A DNA stretch of 64,000 bases from positions 3,100,001 through 3,164,000 of the forward strand of contig NZ_CP041656.2 in the NCBI RefSeq assembly GCF_007290395.2. The letters are read 5' to 3'. The notes beneath the pieces were generated by a model. That model worked only from the letters and a program-made list of their open reading frames with translations, was not told the origin of the DNA and searched no databases. How positions within the stretch are numbered: the first letter of the stretch is position 1; the number at the start of each line of letters is the position of its first letter. The DNA is from Bradyrhizobium cosmicum (GTDB lineage Bacteria; Pseudomonadota; Alphaproteobacteria; Rhizobiales; Xanthobacteraceae). A program made the translations under genes and the position numbers. Below, one piece after another: positions 41,866 through 50,853 of this stretch.

Positions 41866-42897
41866 TCAGAACGTGAGTTGCACCTTCATCGACTGCGAGC
41901 GGTCGCTGGCAAGCTCGAACGCGGCGACCGCGTTCTCGAACGGCATGGTGGCCGTGATCAGCGGCTTCACGTCGATCAGGCCTTCGCCCATCAGCCGCAC
42001 CGCGAGCTCGAACTCGGGATCGAACCGGAAGGTGCCGCGCAGCTGCAATTCCTTGGCGACGATGGAATTGATCGGCAGCGTCATCTCGCCGCCGAGGCCG
42101 AGCTGCACCAGCGTCGCGCCGGGCCGGAGCACGTCGAGCGCGGCGCGCAGCGCGGTCTGGTTGCCGGAGGCTTCGAACAGCGTGTCGAACACGCCCTTGC
42201 CGGCGCGCCAGGGATCGAGCGCAGCGGCGTCGGTCGCGACATTGATGGCGTGGGTGGCGCCGAGTTTCCTTGCGACCGCCAGCGGCGCATCGGCGACGTC
42301 GGTGACGACGATTTCCGAGGCGCCGCCGAAGCGCGAGACCAGGATCATCAGCGCGCCGATCGGGCCGCAGCCGGTGATCAGCACGCGCTTGCCGAGCAGG
42401 GGGCCGGCCTGCTTGCCGGCATGCAGGCACACCGCGAGCGGCTCGGCGACCGCGGCCTCCGCCAGCGAGAGCTTGTCCGCGATAGGCACGGCCTGCGTCG
42501 CATCGACCGTGATGAATTCGCGAAAGCCGCCTTGCACATGGGGAAAGCGCATCGCGCTGCCGAGGAAGCGCATGTCGAGGCACTGGTTGCGCATGCCCTC
42601 CTGGCAATGCAGGCACTGGCCGCACGGCTTGCTCGGATTGACCGCGACGCGCGTGCCCGCACTTACATTGGTGACGCCGTCACCGACGGCTGCAACCACG
42701 CCGGCGATCTCGTGCCCCAGCGCCATCGGCTGCTGGATGCGGACGACGCCGAAGCCGCCGTGATGGTAGTAGTGCAGGTCCGAGCCGCAGATGCCGCCAT
42801 TGGCGATTCTAACGCGGACCTCGCCCGGGCCCGGTGCCGGATCGGGGTAGCTATCGATCCGCAAATCCTTCGGGGCGTGGATGACGACGGCGCGCAT
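41866..42897 (-). CDS. zinc-dependent alcohol dehydrogenase, L-idonate 5-dehydrogenase-like
   Basis: A 343-residue medium-chain dehydrogenase. GGICGSDLHYYHHGGFG and GHEIAGVVAAVGDG form the catalytic zinc region, KPCGQCLHCQEGMRNQC the structural zinc site, and ITGCGPIGALMILVSRFGGA the NAD(P) fold. The YYHHGGFG stretch is typical of idonate/xylitol-type enzymes. It likely oxidises the 5-OH of a sugar acid. Last gene of the sugar-acid operon, 20 nt after the SDR. The start at 42897 removes an unsupported long upstream frame. Confidence 0.92.
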   Translation of the reverse strand: MRAVVIHAPKDLRIDSYPDPAPGPGEVRVRIANGGICGSDLHYYHHGGFGVVRIQQPMALGHEIAGVVAAVGDGVTNVSAGTRVAVNPSKPCGQCLHCQEGMRNQCLDMRFLGSAMRFPHVQGGFREFITVDATQAVPIADKLSLAEAAVAEPLAVCLHAGKQAGPLLGKRVLITGCGPIGALMILVSRFGGASEIVVTDVADAPLAVARKLGATHAINVATDAAALDPWRAGKGVFDTLFEASGNQTALRAALDVLRPGATLVQLGLGGEMTLPINSIVAKELQLRGTFRFDPEFELAVRLMGEGLIDVKPLITATMPFENAVAAFELASDRSQSMKVQLTF

Positions 42898-42917
42898 GGT
42901 TCGCTCCTTGTTCGCGA

Positions 42918-43685
42918 TTACATCGCGGCGATCATGCCGCCATCGACATAGATGATCTGGCCGTTGACATAGGTCGAGGCCTCCGACGCGAGGAAGATCG
43001 CCGCGCCGACCAGCTCGTCCGGCTTGCCCCAGCGCTTGCTGGGGATGCGGCCCATCAGCCAGCTGTTGAACTCGGTGTTGTTGACCAGCGCCTCGTTCAT
43101 GTCGGTGAGCATGTAGCCGGGGCCGATCGCGTTGGCCGTGATGCCGTGCTGGGCCCATTCCACCGCCATCGAGCGGGTCAGGTTCTTGATGCCGCCCTTG
43201 GCGGCGGTGTAGGGCGCAATGGTGGGGCGCGCGAGCTCGCTGCCGAGCGAGCCGATATTGATGATCTTGCCGTGCTTGCGCGGGATCATGCGCTTGGCCG
43301 CCTCGCGGCCGATCACGAAGGCGCTAGTGAGGTTGGTTTCGATCACCTTGCGCCATTCGTCTGTGGTGAACTCCACCAGCGGCTTGCGATGCTGGATGCC
43401 GGCATTGTTGACGAGAATGTCGACGGCAATGCCCTTCTTGTCGAAGTCGTCGAAGGCGGCGACGATCGCTGGCTCGTCGGTGACGTTGAACGCGGCGCCT
43501 TCGGCCTGATGACCGGCGGCACGAAAATCGGCGACGGCCTGCTCGACGCGCTTGGGATCGACGCCGTTGATGATGATCTTTGCGCCGGCTTTCGCCATGC
43601 CCTCGGCAATGGCGCGGCCGAGGCCGCGGGAGGAGCCGGTGACGAGTGCGGTGCGGCCGGAGAGGTCGAACAAGGCGGTGCTCAT
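42918..43685 (-). CDS. SDR oxidoreductase, gluconate 5-dehydrogenase-like
   Basis: A 255-residue short-chain dehydrogenase with all expected residues: TGSSRGLG for NAD(P), NNAGIQHRKP, NIGSLGSELARPTIAPYTAAK (catalytic Ser, Tyr, Lys), and the C-terminal YVNGQIIYVDGG. NAGIQHRKPLVEF is characteristic of gluconate 5-dehydrogenase (IdnO) homologues. It would interconvert 5-ketogluconate and gluconate. Lies between the dehydratase (12-nt gap) and the zinc dehydrogenase. Confidence 0.93.
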   Translation of the reverse strand: MSTALFDLSGRTALVTGSSRGLGRAIAEGMAKAGAKIIINGVDPKRVEQAVADFRAAGHQAEGAAFNVTDEPAIVAAFDDFDKKGIAVDILVNNAGIQHRKPLVEFTTDEWRKVIETNLTSAFVIGREAAKRMIPRKHGKIINIGSLGSELARPTIAPYTAAKGGIKNLTRSMAVEWAQHGITANAIGPGYMLTDMNEALVNNTEFNSWLMGRIPSKRWGKPDELVGAAIFLASEASTYVNGQIIYVDGGMIAAM

Positions 43686-43697
43686 CTCAAATGATCC

Positions 43698-44897
43698 TCA
43701 GACGTTGGAGCGGCGCACGGTGAGATCGCTGCGATCGAACACCGCGGGCAGGAGGTCGACGCCGAGGCCGGGTCCTTCCATCGGATAGACGAAACCGTCC
43801 TTGATCGTCGGCATCGTGGTCACGAGCTCATTGTACCAGCCCCTGTAGAAGGCGCGCACCGATTCCTGGATCAGCGTGTTGGGCTGGCTGAACGACATGT
43901 GGATGGCCGCGATGAAGCCGATCGGGCCGATGCAATCGTGCGGTGCGAAGGGCCGGTGATAGGTCTCGGCCATCGCCGCGATCTTTCGGCCCTCGGTGAG
44001 GCCGCCGGTCCAGCACAAATCGGCCATCACCACATGCATGGCGTCGCGGTCGAGCATGTCCTTGTAGGGGAAGCGCGAGCCAAGCGTCTCGCTGGCGCAG
44101 ACCCAGACGTCGGTCGACCGCGCATATTCGGCCAGCGCCTGCGGCGAGTTCATGCGGATCGGGTCTTCGTACCAGGTCGGCTTGTAGGGCTCGATCGCGC
44201 GCGCGATCTGCTTGGCGGTCGGCAGGTTCCAGAGCGAATGGAGCTCGACCATGATCTCCATCTTGTCGCCGACGGCCTTGCGGATTTTTTCGAACGGCTC
44301 GAGCGCCTGCTTCATCTGCGCGGCGGTGATGTAGAGTCCCTTGTTCTCCTGGGCCGCCGGATCGAACGGCCAGATCTTCATCGCGGAGATGCCGCTTTCC
44401 AGCAGGCTTTCGGCCAGTGCATCAGCGTGGTTCATAAAGCCGTCGAGGTCTTCGTACGGCCCCTTGGAGGCGCCGAGATTCCAGTTGGCGACCGGACTGA
44501 TATTGGTCGAGCGGACATATTGCGTGCCGGCGCAGGTGTTGTAGATGCGCTGCTTGTCGCGGCAGAGGCCGCCGAGCATCTGGTGCACCGGTTGATTGCA
44601 GACCTTGCCGAACAGGTCCCACAGCGCGATGTCGATCGCGGAGGCCGCGCGATATTCGACGCCGGTCGATGACTGCGCCATCGGCAGGTTCAGCATGTCG
44701 CGATGGATGGCTTCGATATGCAGGGGATTGCGGCCGAGCAGGCGGCCGGCAAAGGTGTCGTGGATCTGCGCTTCGACCGCGCCTGCGCCGTAGAAGGTTT
44801 CGCCGAGACCGATCATGCTCGTGTCGGTGTGAACGCGAACCCAGATGACGTTGGAGAATTCCTCGGTACGCAGCGTCTCGATCGACGTGATCTTCAC
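43698..44897 (-). CDS. mandelate racemase / muconate lactonizing (enolase) superfamily dehydratase
   Basis: A 399-residue enzyme. N-terminal capping region with VRVHTDTSMIGLGETFYGAG, then the barrel with AIDIALWDLFGKV. ISAMKIWPFD holds the catalytic Lys region, IMVELHSLW, WYEDPIR and ASETLGSR provide the metal ligands Glu/Asp, and FAPHDCIGP the general acid/base His. It probably dehydrates a sugar acid; the exact sugar is not identifiable. GTG start at 44897 is preferred because GGGAGGAAC lies 7 nt upstream; the frame is open further. First gene of the minus-strand operon. Confidence 0.92.
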   Translation of the reverse strand: MKITSIETLRTEEFSNVIWVRVHTDTSMIGLGETFYGAGAVEAQIHDTFAGRLLGRNPLHIEAIHRDMLNLPMAQSSTGVEYRAASAIDIALWDLFGKVCNQPVHQMLGGLCRDKQRIYNTCAGTQYVRSTNISPVANWNLGASKGPYEDLDGFMNHADALAESLLESGISAMKIWPFDPAAQENKGLYITAAQMKQALEPFEKIRKAVGDKMEIMVELHSLWNLPTAKQIARAIEPYKPTWYEDPIRMNSPQALAEYARSTDVWVCASETLGSRFPYKDMLDRDAMHVVMADLCWTGGLTEGRKIAAMAETYHRPFAPHDCIGPIGFIAAIHMSFSQPNTLIQESVRAFYRGWYNELVTTMPTIKDGFVYPMEGPGLGVDLLPAVFDRSDLTVRRSNV

Positions 44898-44950
44898 GGC
44901 AATGTTCCTCCCGTCACAGGCGCCTCGCGCCCGTCGTCTCGTTTTGCACT

Positions 44951-45010
44951 GCAACATGTTGCAGATGGCGCGGAAGTCTTACCTCTGCTTGTAATATATC
45001 ACAACATGTT
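44951..45010. promoter_or_regulatory. two AACATGTT operators in divergent promoter
   Basis: GCAACATGTTGC (44951-44962, perfect 12-bp palindrome) and CAACATGTT (45002-45010) share the core AACATGTT. Cores lie exactly 50 bp apart, about five helical turns, so two GntR dimers on the same face could loop or cooperate. They sit between the dehydratase gene and the GntR gene. Confidence 0.7.
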
Positions 45011-45074
45011 TTAAGGCTGCGACAAATAGGGCGCCATCCAGCAACGAGAGCGCGGGCTGACGGGAGAGAACGAC

Positions 45075-45842
45075 ATGGCAAAGCGCAAGCGCGCGCTCGA
45101 GGTGGTGAGAAACGACGACGACGGCGAGGGCAAGCCCTCGCGGCGCAACCGGCTCAATTTCTTCGAGCTGGCCTATCAGAAGATCGAAGAGCTCCTTGTT
45201 CACTGCGAGCTCAAGCCCGGACAATTCATGACGATGCTGGAATTGCAGCACATCACCGGCTTCGGGCGCACGCCGGTGCATCACGCCGTCAATCGTCTCT
45301 CCGCCGACACGCTCATCATCATCCGTCCGCGTCACGGCCTGCACATCGCGCCGATCGATCTCGCCCGCGAACGCATGCTGCTGGCCTTGCGCCGCGACAT
45401 GGAGCGCTTCGTCGTCCGGCTTGCGGCGGATCGCGCCAGCCTCTCGCATCGCAATCAGGCGCTGCACATCGAGCGTGTCTTGCGCGAGCGCCGCGGCAGC
45501 CTGACCCTCGACGAATTCAACAGCATCGATCGCCGCATCGACGCACTGGTGCTGGAAGCAGCCGGCGAACCCTTCCTCGTGCACACGCTGCGACCGCTGC
45601 ACACGCTGTACCGCCGCATCGGCTACATCCACCACCGCTTCATGCCGGGACAGGCCGAGCTGTCAGGCACGATCGATCGCCACCTCGCCATCCTCAGTGC
45701 GGTCGCCGGCCGCCACGTCGAGGACGCCGTGAAGGCGAGCGATGCGCTGATCGACTACATGGACCAGATGTTCACGGGCATGGAGGCGGGAATCGATCCG
45801 CGCCTGCTCGATTGCAGCATCGAGCCGCTGCTCGGCACTTGA
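45075..45842 (+). CDS. GntR family (FCD-type) transcriptional regulator
   Basis: A 255-residue regulator. The winged helix occupies roughly residues 28-88 (ELAYQKIEELLVHCELKPGQ and ITGFGRTPVHHAVNRLSADT). The all-helical FCD-type ligand domain includes ALRRDMERFVVRLAADRAS and GYIHHRF...HLAILSAVAGRHVEDAVKAS. Its usual Asp/His metal-binding residues are partly visible (H186 region, HLAIL). It probably represses the dehydratase operon and MFS gene, releasing on a sugar acid. The N-terminal ~20 residues are charged and low-complexity. Confidence 0.92.
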   Translation: MAKRKRALEVVRNDDDGEGKPSRRNRLNFFELAYQKIEELLVHCELKPGQFMTMLELQHITGFGRTPVHHAVNRLSADTLIIIRPRHGLHIAPIDLARERMLLALRRDMERFVVRLAADRASLSHRNQALHIERVLRERRGSLTLDEFNSIDRRIDALVLEAAGEPFLVHTLRPLHTLYRRIGYIHHRFMPGQAELSGTIDRHLAILSAVAGRHVEDAVKASDALIDYMDQMFTGMEAGIDPRLLDCSIEPLLGT

Positions 45843-45885
45843 AAAGTACCTGGCGTAGAGAGTTTCGAAGAGAGGACCCAAGAAA

Positions 45886-47250
45886 ATGTCGACGATGGCC
45901 ATGCCACAACCGACCGCGAGCGAAGCCGCGGTCCGCTACCTCATCACGAACTACAGTCCAAAGGGCAACAAGGTCGGCTGGCTGATGATGGCCTCGATCC
46001 TGGTCGAGGCCTGGGATCTCTATTCGATCGCCTTCGTGCTGATCTTCATCAAGGAGCAGTTCAATCCCGATCCCTTGATGTTGGGCCTTGCCGCCGCTGG
46101 TACGCAGGGCGGCGCCCTGATCGGCGCGCTGCTCGGCGGCTGGCTCTCCGACAAGATCGGCCGCCGCGTGATGTTCCTGGTGACGATGGTGATGTTCATC
46201 GTGCTGGCGCTGGCGCAGGCCTTCGTGCCGAACGTGACCTGGCTGATCGTGATCCGCTTCCTGCTCGGCATCCCGCTCGGCTCGGACATCTCGACCGGCT
46301 ACACCTACATCATGGAATCCATGGCCAAGGGTGAGCGCGAGGTCATGGGCAACCGCTGGCAATTCATGTTCGCCGTCGGCGAGGTGCTGACCATTGGCGT
46401 CATCGTGATCTTCCTGCTGCTCGACATCAACCACGAGACGCTGTGGCGCGTGACGCTCGGCCTCGGCGCGCTGCCGGCGCTGATCATCCTGATCATGCGT
46501 CACGACGTGCCGGAGACGGCGGTGTGGCTGGTGCAGAAGGGACGCTACCGCGAGGCCAAGAAGGTCGCGCGCGAAATGTTCAACGACGATCTCGCCATGC
46601 TGCCGGATCAGGACGTGGTGATGCCGAAGGTCTCTACCAGCGCCTTCATCGCCGACCTCAGGAAGGATCCGATCCGCTGGCGCGCCACGATCTACGGCTG
46701 GATCGCCTGCTTCATGCAAGCCAGCGAGTTCTCGACCTTCGCGTTCTATCTGCCGGTGCTCTTTGTCATGGTCGGCGTGTCGAGCATTCTGGGCATCAAT
46801 CTGGTGACGATGGCGCTGTTCTCCTTCGCTGCGCTGTCGGGCTGGGTTGGCCCGCTGCTGACGCCGAAGATCGGCCACCGCGGCATTTCGATCGCAGGCT
46901 TCGGCATCGTGCTGGCCTCGCTGCTCGTCGCGGCGTTTGCACTCTACACCGACAACAAGGTCCTGCTGCCGTTCGCGGCGGCCGCGATGTTGTGGGGCCA
47001 TTATTGGGACGCGTCGAACTGCATGACGATCCCGACCATGGTCGCCAAGCCGAAGTACCGCGGCACCGCCAGCGGCTTCGCGTACATGTTCGTGAAGCTG
47101 CCGTCGTTCCTGGCGATCTTCCTGTTCCCGACGGTGTTCGCCGCGATCGGGCAGGCCAATGCCACGCTGATGGTCGCTATCTTCCCGCTGATCGGATTGC
47201 TCGCCGCAATCTTCATCCTGCCGGAAGTCTACGGCTACGAGAACGACTGA
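45886..47250 (+). CDS. MFS transporter, sugar-acid/aromatic-acid type
   Basis: A 454-residue 12-helix major facilitator. The inter-helix 2-3 loop reads GGWLSDKIGRRVMFLVTMV, the family A motif. The N-terminal half has the DXYSIAFVLIF pattern (EAWDLYSIAFVLIFIKEQF) seen in sugar-acid and aromatic-acid importers. It follows the GntR gene by 43 nt on the same strand and belongs to the sugar-acid locus, so it likely brings in the substrate. Substrate specificity is not provable from sequence. Confidence 0.92.
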   Translation: MSTMAMPQPTASEAAVRYLITNYSPKGNKVGWLMMASILVEAWDLYSIAFVLIFIKEQFNPDPLMLGLAAAGTQGGALIGALLGGWLSDKIGRRVMFLVTMVMFIVLALAQAFVPNVTWLIVIRFLLGIPLGSDISTGYTYIMESMAKGEREVMGNRWQFMFAVGEVLTIGVIVIFLLLDINHETLWRVTLGLGALPALIILIMRHDVPETAVWLVQKGRYREAKKVAREMFNDDLAMLPDQDVVMPKVSTSAFIADLRKDPIRWRATIYGWIACFMQASEFSTFAFYLPVLFVMVGVSSILGINLVTMALFSFAALSGWVGPLLTPKIGHRGISIAGFGIVLASLLVAAFALYTDNKVLLPFAAAAMLWGHYWDASNCMTIPTMVAKPKYRGTASGFAYMFVKLPSFLAIFLFPTVFAAIGQANATLMVAIFPLIGLLAAIFILPEVYGYEND

Positions 47251-47269
47251 CGATGCGAGATACCCCGGT

Positions 47270-47288
47270 CGCGGCCGTCACGGCCGCG
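47270..47288. terminator. hairpin after the MFS gene
   Basis: CGCGGCC (47270-47276) and GGCCGCG (47282-47288) are 7-bp arms with a 5-nt loop, between the convergent MFS gene and the small membrane-protein gene. Following T-tract is short (TTCTTT). Confidence 0.55.
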
Positions 47289-47302
47289 ATCGGTTCTTTC
47301 CG

Positions 47303-47539
47303 CTACGGGCTTAGGAAGACGGGATCGATCCCTGTGCCATGGCTGAGCAGGCCGATGGCCTGAAGCTGGGCGCTGTGCAGGTCGATTTGCACGATCGCGA
47401 ACAGGGTCAGCAGCACCACGACCGAGACGATCAGCAGGGGATGGGACGTCTCCGCGCGGCCCTGGTCCGGCGCGGTGAAGCTCCGAAACGAGCGGCGCAG
47501 GGAGAAGCTCTGCGGCAATGCCTTTGACTGGATCTGCAT
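47303..47539 (-). CDS. small single-pass membrane protein, 78 aa
   Basis: A 78-residue protein with a basic N-terminal half (SLRRSFRSFTAPDQGRAE) and one hydrophobic segment, HPLLIVSVVVLLTLFAIVQ, near residues 33-51. The Met at 47539 has an ideal AGGAGG upstream. It lies 97 nt after the ArsB-like gene on the same strand and may be the last gene of that operon, possibly a small subunit. No family recognised. Confidence 0.68.
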   Translation of the reverse strand: MQIQSKALPQSFSLRRSFRSFTAPDQGRAETSHPLLIVSVVVLLTLFAIVQIDLHSAQLQAIGLLSHGTGIDPVFLSP

Positions 47540-47636
47540 GATGGACCTCCTTGCCACGCGATATCGGTCTGCGCGACAATTCGAAGTATAGGTCCGCCGC
47601 GGCCAGCGACATTGATGCGCCGCAAATTGCGCGCGA

Positions 47637-48887
47637 TTACCGGATGGCGGCGGCCAGCGCGGCGATCAAAGCAGGCGGCGTCACCAGCATGCCGAGCTTG
47701 AGGAACGGCCAGGCGCCGACCTCGATCTTTTCCCGCCGCAGTGCGACCAGCCACAGGATGGTGGCGAGCGAACCCGTCACCGAAAGATTGGGTCCGAGAT
47801 CGACACCGATCAGGATGGCGCTGACGACGGGCGCTGGCAGATGATCGCTGGCGGCGACGGAGCCGGCGACGAGGCCGACGGGAAGATTGTTGGCGATGTT
47901 GGTGGCGACACCTGTCGTGATGCCCACGCTCCAGGCCGCCTTCGGGATCGATTGGGCGACGGCCTCGTTGAGCAGCGCGCTCAGCTGCCCGATCACGCCG
48001 GTCTTCACCAGCGTCTCCACCATGACGAAGAGCCCGCCGACCAGCGGCAGCACGCTCCAGGACACGCCGCGCAGCACGGGCAGCGGCGATTGCCGGCTGA
48101 CGAGCAGCACGATCGCTGCCGTCGCTACGCCGCAAATGAAGGTCGGCAGGCCGAGCTGCTTGTCGAGCGCGGAGGCCGTGACCAGCACGACGCCGATGGC
48201 GACGATACCGAGCGCGGTCAACTTGCCGCCGCGGCCGAGTTTCGGGTGCGGCACGCTGCGCGCGATCGTTTCTTCCTTCAGCGCGCGGTGCTGGGTCAGG
48301 CGCAGCACGATGTAGGTCAGCAAAACCGAGGCCGCCGACGGCAGTGCGAACAGGCGCAGCCATTCCGTCAGCTGCGGCATGCGCGCGCCGAACACGACGA
48401 GATTGGCCGGATTGGAGATAGGCAGCACGAAGCTCGCGGCGTTGGCGATGAAGGCGCAGACGAACAGATAAGGCAGCGGCTTGGCGCCGGCGGCGCGCGT
48501 CGCGGCGTAGACGGCGGGCGTCAGCACGATCGCGGTGGCATCGTTCGAGAGCAGAACCGTCACGACCGTGCCGACGATATAGATCAGCAGGAACAGCCGC
48601 TGCGGCGAGCCGGCCGCATATTCGACCGCGAGGGCGGCGAGATAATCGAACAGGCCTTCGAGCCGCGCCAGCTCGGCGATCAACATCATGCCGATCAGGA
48701 AGAGATAGACGTCGACGCCTTTCTCGATGCCGACGAGCGCATCCTGCCACGACAGGAATCCGAGCAGCACGAGCGCCACGGCGCCGAGCATGGCCCAGAT
48801 CGCTTCCGGGAGCCGAAAAGGGCGGATGATGACGCCTGCGGTCGCGGCGACGATGATGCTCCAGGCCCAGATGGCGTCAGACGGCAC
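47637..48887 (-). CDS. ArsB/ion-transporter-superfamily permease
   Basis: A 416-residue inner-membrane protein with about ten to eleven helices. VLLSNDATAIVLTPAVYAAT and NAASFVLPISNPANLVVFGARMPQLTEW are the paired hairpin motifs of the ArsB / NhaD / CitM ion-transporter superfamily. NIANNLPVGLVAGSVAAS and VTGSLATILWLVALRREK repeat them in the second half. The closest match is to arsenite/antimonite efflux permeases, but no ars regulator or arsC gene is nearby, so the ion may differ. GTG start. Apparently the last large gene of the sigma-54 operon, 22 nt after the MFS gene. Confidence 0.88.
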   Translation of the reverse strand: MPSDAIWAWSIIVAATAGVIIRPFRLPEAIWAMLGAVALVLLGFLSWQDALVGIEKGVDVYLFLIGMMLIAELARLEGLFDYLAALAVEYAAGSPQRLFLLIYIVGTVVTVLLSNDATAIVLTPAVYAATRAAGAKPLPYLFVCAFIANAASFVLPISNPANLVVFGARMPQLTEWLRLFALPSAASVLLTYIVLRLTQHRALKEETIARSVPHPKLGRGGKLTALGIVAIGVVLVTASALDKQLGLPTFICGVATAAIVLLVSRQSPLPVLRGVSWSVLPLVGGLFVMVETLVKTGVIGQLSALLNEAVAQSIPKAAWSVGITTGVATNIANNLPVGLVAGSVAASDHLPAPVVSAILIGVDLGPNLSVTGSLATILWLVALRREKIEVGAWPFLKLGMLVTPPALIAALAAAIR

Positions 48888-48909
48888 GTTCAGTCCTCAG
48901 GATACGGAT

Positions 48910-50181
48910 TCATTCGGCAGCGATAGCGGATGCGGACGCCGCTGTCTTCCCCCGCGGGCGCGGACCGCCATCTGCGATTTGCCGCGTCTCGGGCAATGCG
49001 AGGAAGCAGACGACGGCGCCGAAGGCAGCCACCGCGCCGAGCGTGATGAACGCCGCGCTGTAGCCGGCGCCGACCACGACGAAGCCGGCCAGTGTCGTCG
49101 ATAGGGCCGCGCCAATGCTTTGGGCGGTGATCACCGCGCCTTGCGCGACGTTGAAGCGGCCGGTGTTGCGCATGAGGTCGGCGACGATGACGGGGAAGAT
49201 CGCGCCAAAAATGCCGGCGCCGACGCCGTCGAGCATCTGCACGCCGACCAGCCAGAACGGATTGTCCGAAAGCGTATAGAGCGCCGCCCTCAGCGGCAGG
49301 ATCAGGAGGGCGGCAAGGAAGAAGCGCTTGTGGCCCCAGCTGTCGGCCCTGGCGCCGACCAGCATCGCGAACGGCACCATCACCAACTGGGCGGCAACGA
49401 TGCAGGCCGACATCAGGCTGGTGCCGGTGTTCTTGTCCTGAAGCGCGAGCTTCTGCCCGACCAGCGGCAGCATCGCCGCATTGGAGAGATGGAAGAGCAG
49501 GGCGCAGATCGCGAACACGAGCAGGGGGCGGCAGGTCAGCAGGACAGCGAGGCCCGACGGCTGCTCGGTCTGTGTCTCGGCGCCGTCCAACCCGCGAGCA
49601 AGGTCGTGATCGATCGCGCCTTCGGGAATGGCGAGGATGCTGACAAGGCTTGCGATCGCCATCGCGCCGAGAAGGTAGAACACGACGGTCGGGCCAAACC
49701 AATAGGCGCTCAGTCCCGCAAGCCCGGCCGCGACCGCATTGCCGGCGTGATTGAACGTCTCGTTGCGGCCGATCCGCCGGGTGAAGGCGGCATGGCCGAA
49801 AATGCCGAGCGAGACGGCGGCGATTGCAGGCGGGAAGACCACGGCAGCAGCCTGCGCGATGCCTTGCGAGATCGCGACCGGCACGAAGCCCGGAAACAGG
49901 GGCAGGGATAGCGAGGCAAGCGTCACCATGATTGCGGCGATCACCATCACCAGGCGCTTTGCCCGCGTCGCATCGACCAGCGCACCCGCGGGTGTCTGCG
50001 CCACGATGCCGGCGATGGTCGCAATCGACATCACGAGGCCGATGCGCGCCTCGTTCCAGTGCTGCTCGGTGAGGAGATAGACGGCGAGATAGGGGCCGAG
50101 CCCGTCGCGGACGTCGGCGAGGAAGAAATTGGCCGCATCCAGCGCACGGCCGGCGCGTCCCTTTTCGTCATTGTCAGACAT
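48910..50181 (-). CDS. MFS transporter (MFS_1 type)
   Basis: A 423-residue 12-helix transporter. NFFLADVRDGLGPYLAVYL opens helix 1, GALVDATRAKRLVMVIAAI follows, and MDGVGAGIFGAIFPVIVADL lies in the second half (written LDGVGAGIFG in the sequence). The phrase FFLADVRDGLGPYLAVYLL is distinctive for a group of MFS proteins known in proteobacteria without assigned substrate. It lies 31 nt downstream of the 201-residue OB-repeat protein and 22 nt upstream of the ArsB-like permease, on the same strand. Confidence 0.88.
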   Translation of the reverse strand: MSDNDEKGRAGRALDAANFFLADVRDGLGPYLAVYLLTEQHWNEARIGLVMSIATIAGIVAQTPAGALVDATRAKRLVMVIAAIMVTLASLSLPLFPGFVPVAISQGIAQAAAVVFPPAIAAVSLGIFGHAAFTRRIGRNETFNHAGNAVAAGLAGLSAYWFGPTVVFYLLGAMAIASLVSILAIPEGAIDHDLARGLDGAETQTEQPSGLAVLLTCRPLLVFAICALLFHLSNAAMLPLVGQKLALQDKNTGTSLMSACIVAAQLVMVPFAMLVGARADSWGHKRFFLAALLILPLRAALYTLSDNPFWLVGVQMLDGVGAGIFGAIFPVIVADLMRNTGRFNVAQGAVITAQSIGAALSTTLAGFVVVGAGYSAAFITLGAVAAFGAVVCFLALPETRQIADGGPRPRGKTAASASAIAAE

Positions 50182-50212
50182 GAAAGGTTTCCTTCCTCGC
50201 CATCGTCTCTTG

Positions 50213-50818
50213 TCAGGCCGCGTGAGCGTCTTCGCCGTGGCCGTCTTTCGGTTTCCTCGGCTTCTTCACCGGCTTCAGCCGCTGGGAGTCAGGGCCGATC
50301 GCTTGCGCGTGGATCACGCGCCCGTGCCTGGTCTGAAGTCCGTCGCCACGGCCGGCAAGCCTGGCGCCCGGTGCAAGCAGAGCCGCAAAGTGCTCAGCTT
50401 CCTTCGGGCCGACGCGCAGGACGGTGCCGTCCGACAGCAGCGCGCCGCGCAGCTCGCCCTTCGGACCGAACAGCGAAAGCTCGACGCTATCCTGGACGGA
50501 CATCGGCTCGTGCTTCACCTTCGGATGTTTGCGGTCGTGGTCTGGACCCTCGTCGACGATCTCGCGTCCACCCGCCGTGATCACGGCGACTGCTGTGAGC
50601 AGGTTTGCGCCGCGCGGCCGTACCCCGCGCACGCGGACCTTGTCCCCCGGCGAGAGATGCCGGGTGAGCTCGCCCTCCATATGCGGCGGCGTGTGAACCA
50701 GGGTGGCGGCCTGCTTGTCTTTCATGACGAAGCCGTCGACCTCACCGTGGGGATTCATAACGAAGCGCTCGAGGGTGCCTGCGACTTCCGGCAGGCTTTC
50801 GGGATCGATCCAGTGCAT
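50213..50818 (-). CDS. OB-repeat protein 2 (cytoplasmic, 201 aa)
   Basis: A 201-residue protein without signal peptide, built of two similar units: (1) MNPHGEVDGFVMKDKQAATLVHTPPH ... GDKVRVRGVRP in split form, i.e. GEVDGFVMKD then LVHTPPHME then PGDKVRVRG; (2) GPKGELRGALLSDGTVLRVG then LLAPGARLAGRGDG. Each looks like a small OB-type barrel. The C-terminus is basic (PVKKPRKPKDGHGEDAHAA) and His/Lys-rich. The sequence is clearly related to the next gene upstream, suggesting duplication. Function unknown; located between a sigma-54-driven secreted paralogue and two transporters. Confidence 0.78.
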   Translation of the reverse strand: MHWIDPESLPEVAGTLERFVMNPHGEVDGFVMKDKQAATLVHTPPHMEGELTRHLSPGDKVRVRGVRPRGANLLTAVAVITAGGREIVDEGPDHDRKHPKVKHEPMSVQDSVELSLFGPKGELRGALLSDGTVLRVGPKEAEHFAALLAPGARLAGRGDGLQTRHGRVIHAQAIGPDSQRLKPVKKPRKPKDGHGEDAHAA

Positions 50819-50853
50819 GTTGGCGTCCTGTCTGTTTCAGCTTTGAATGAGCA

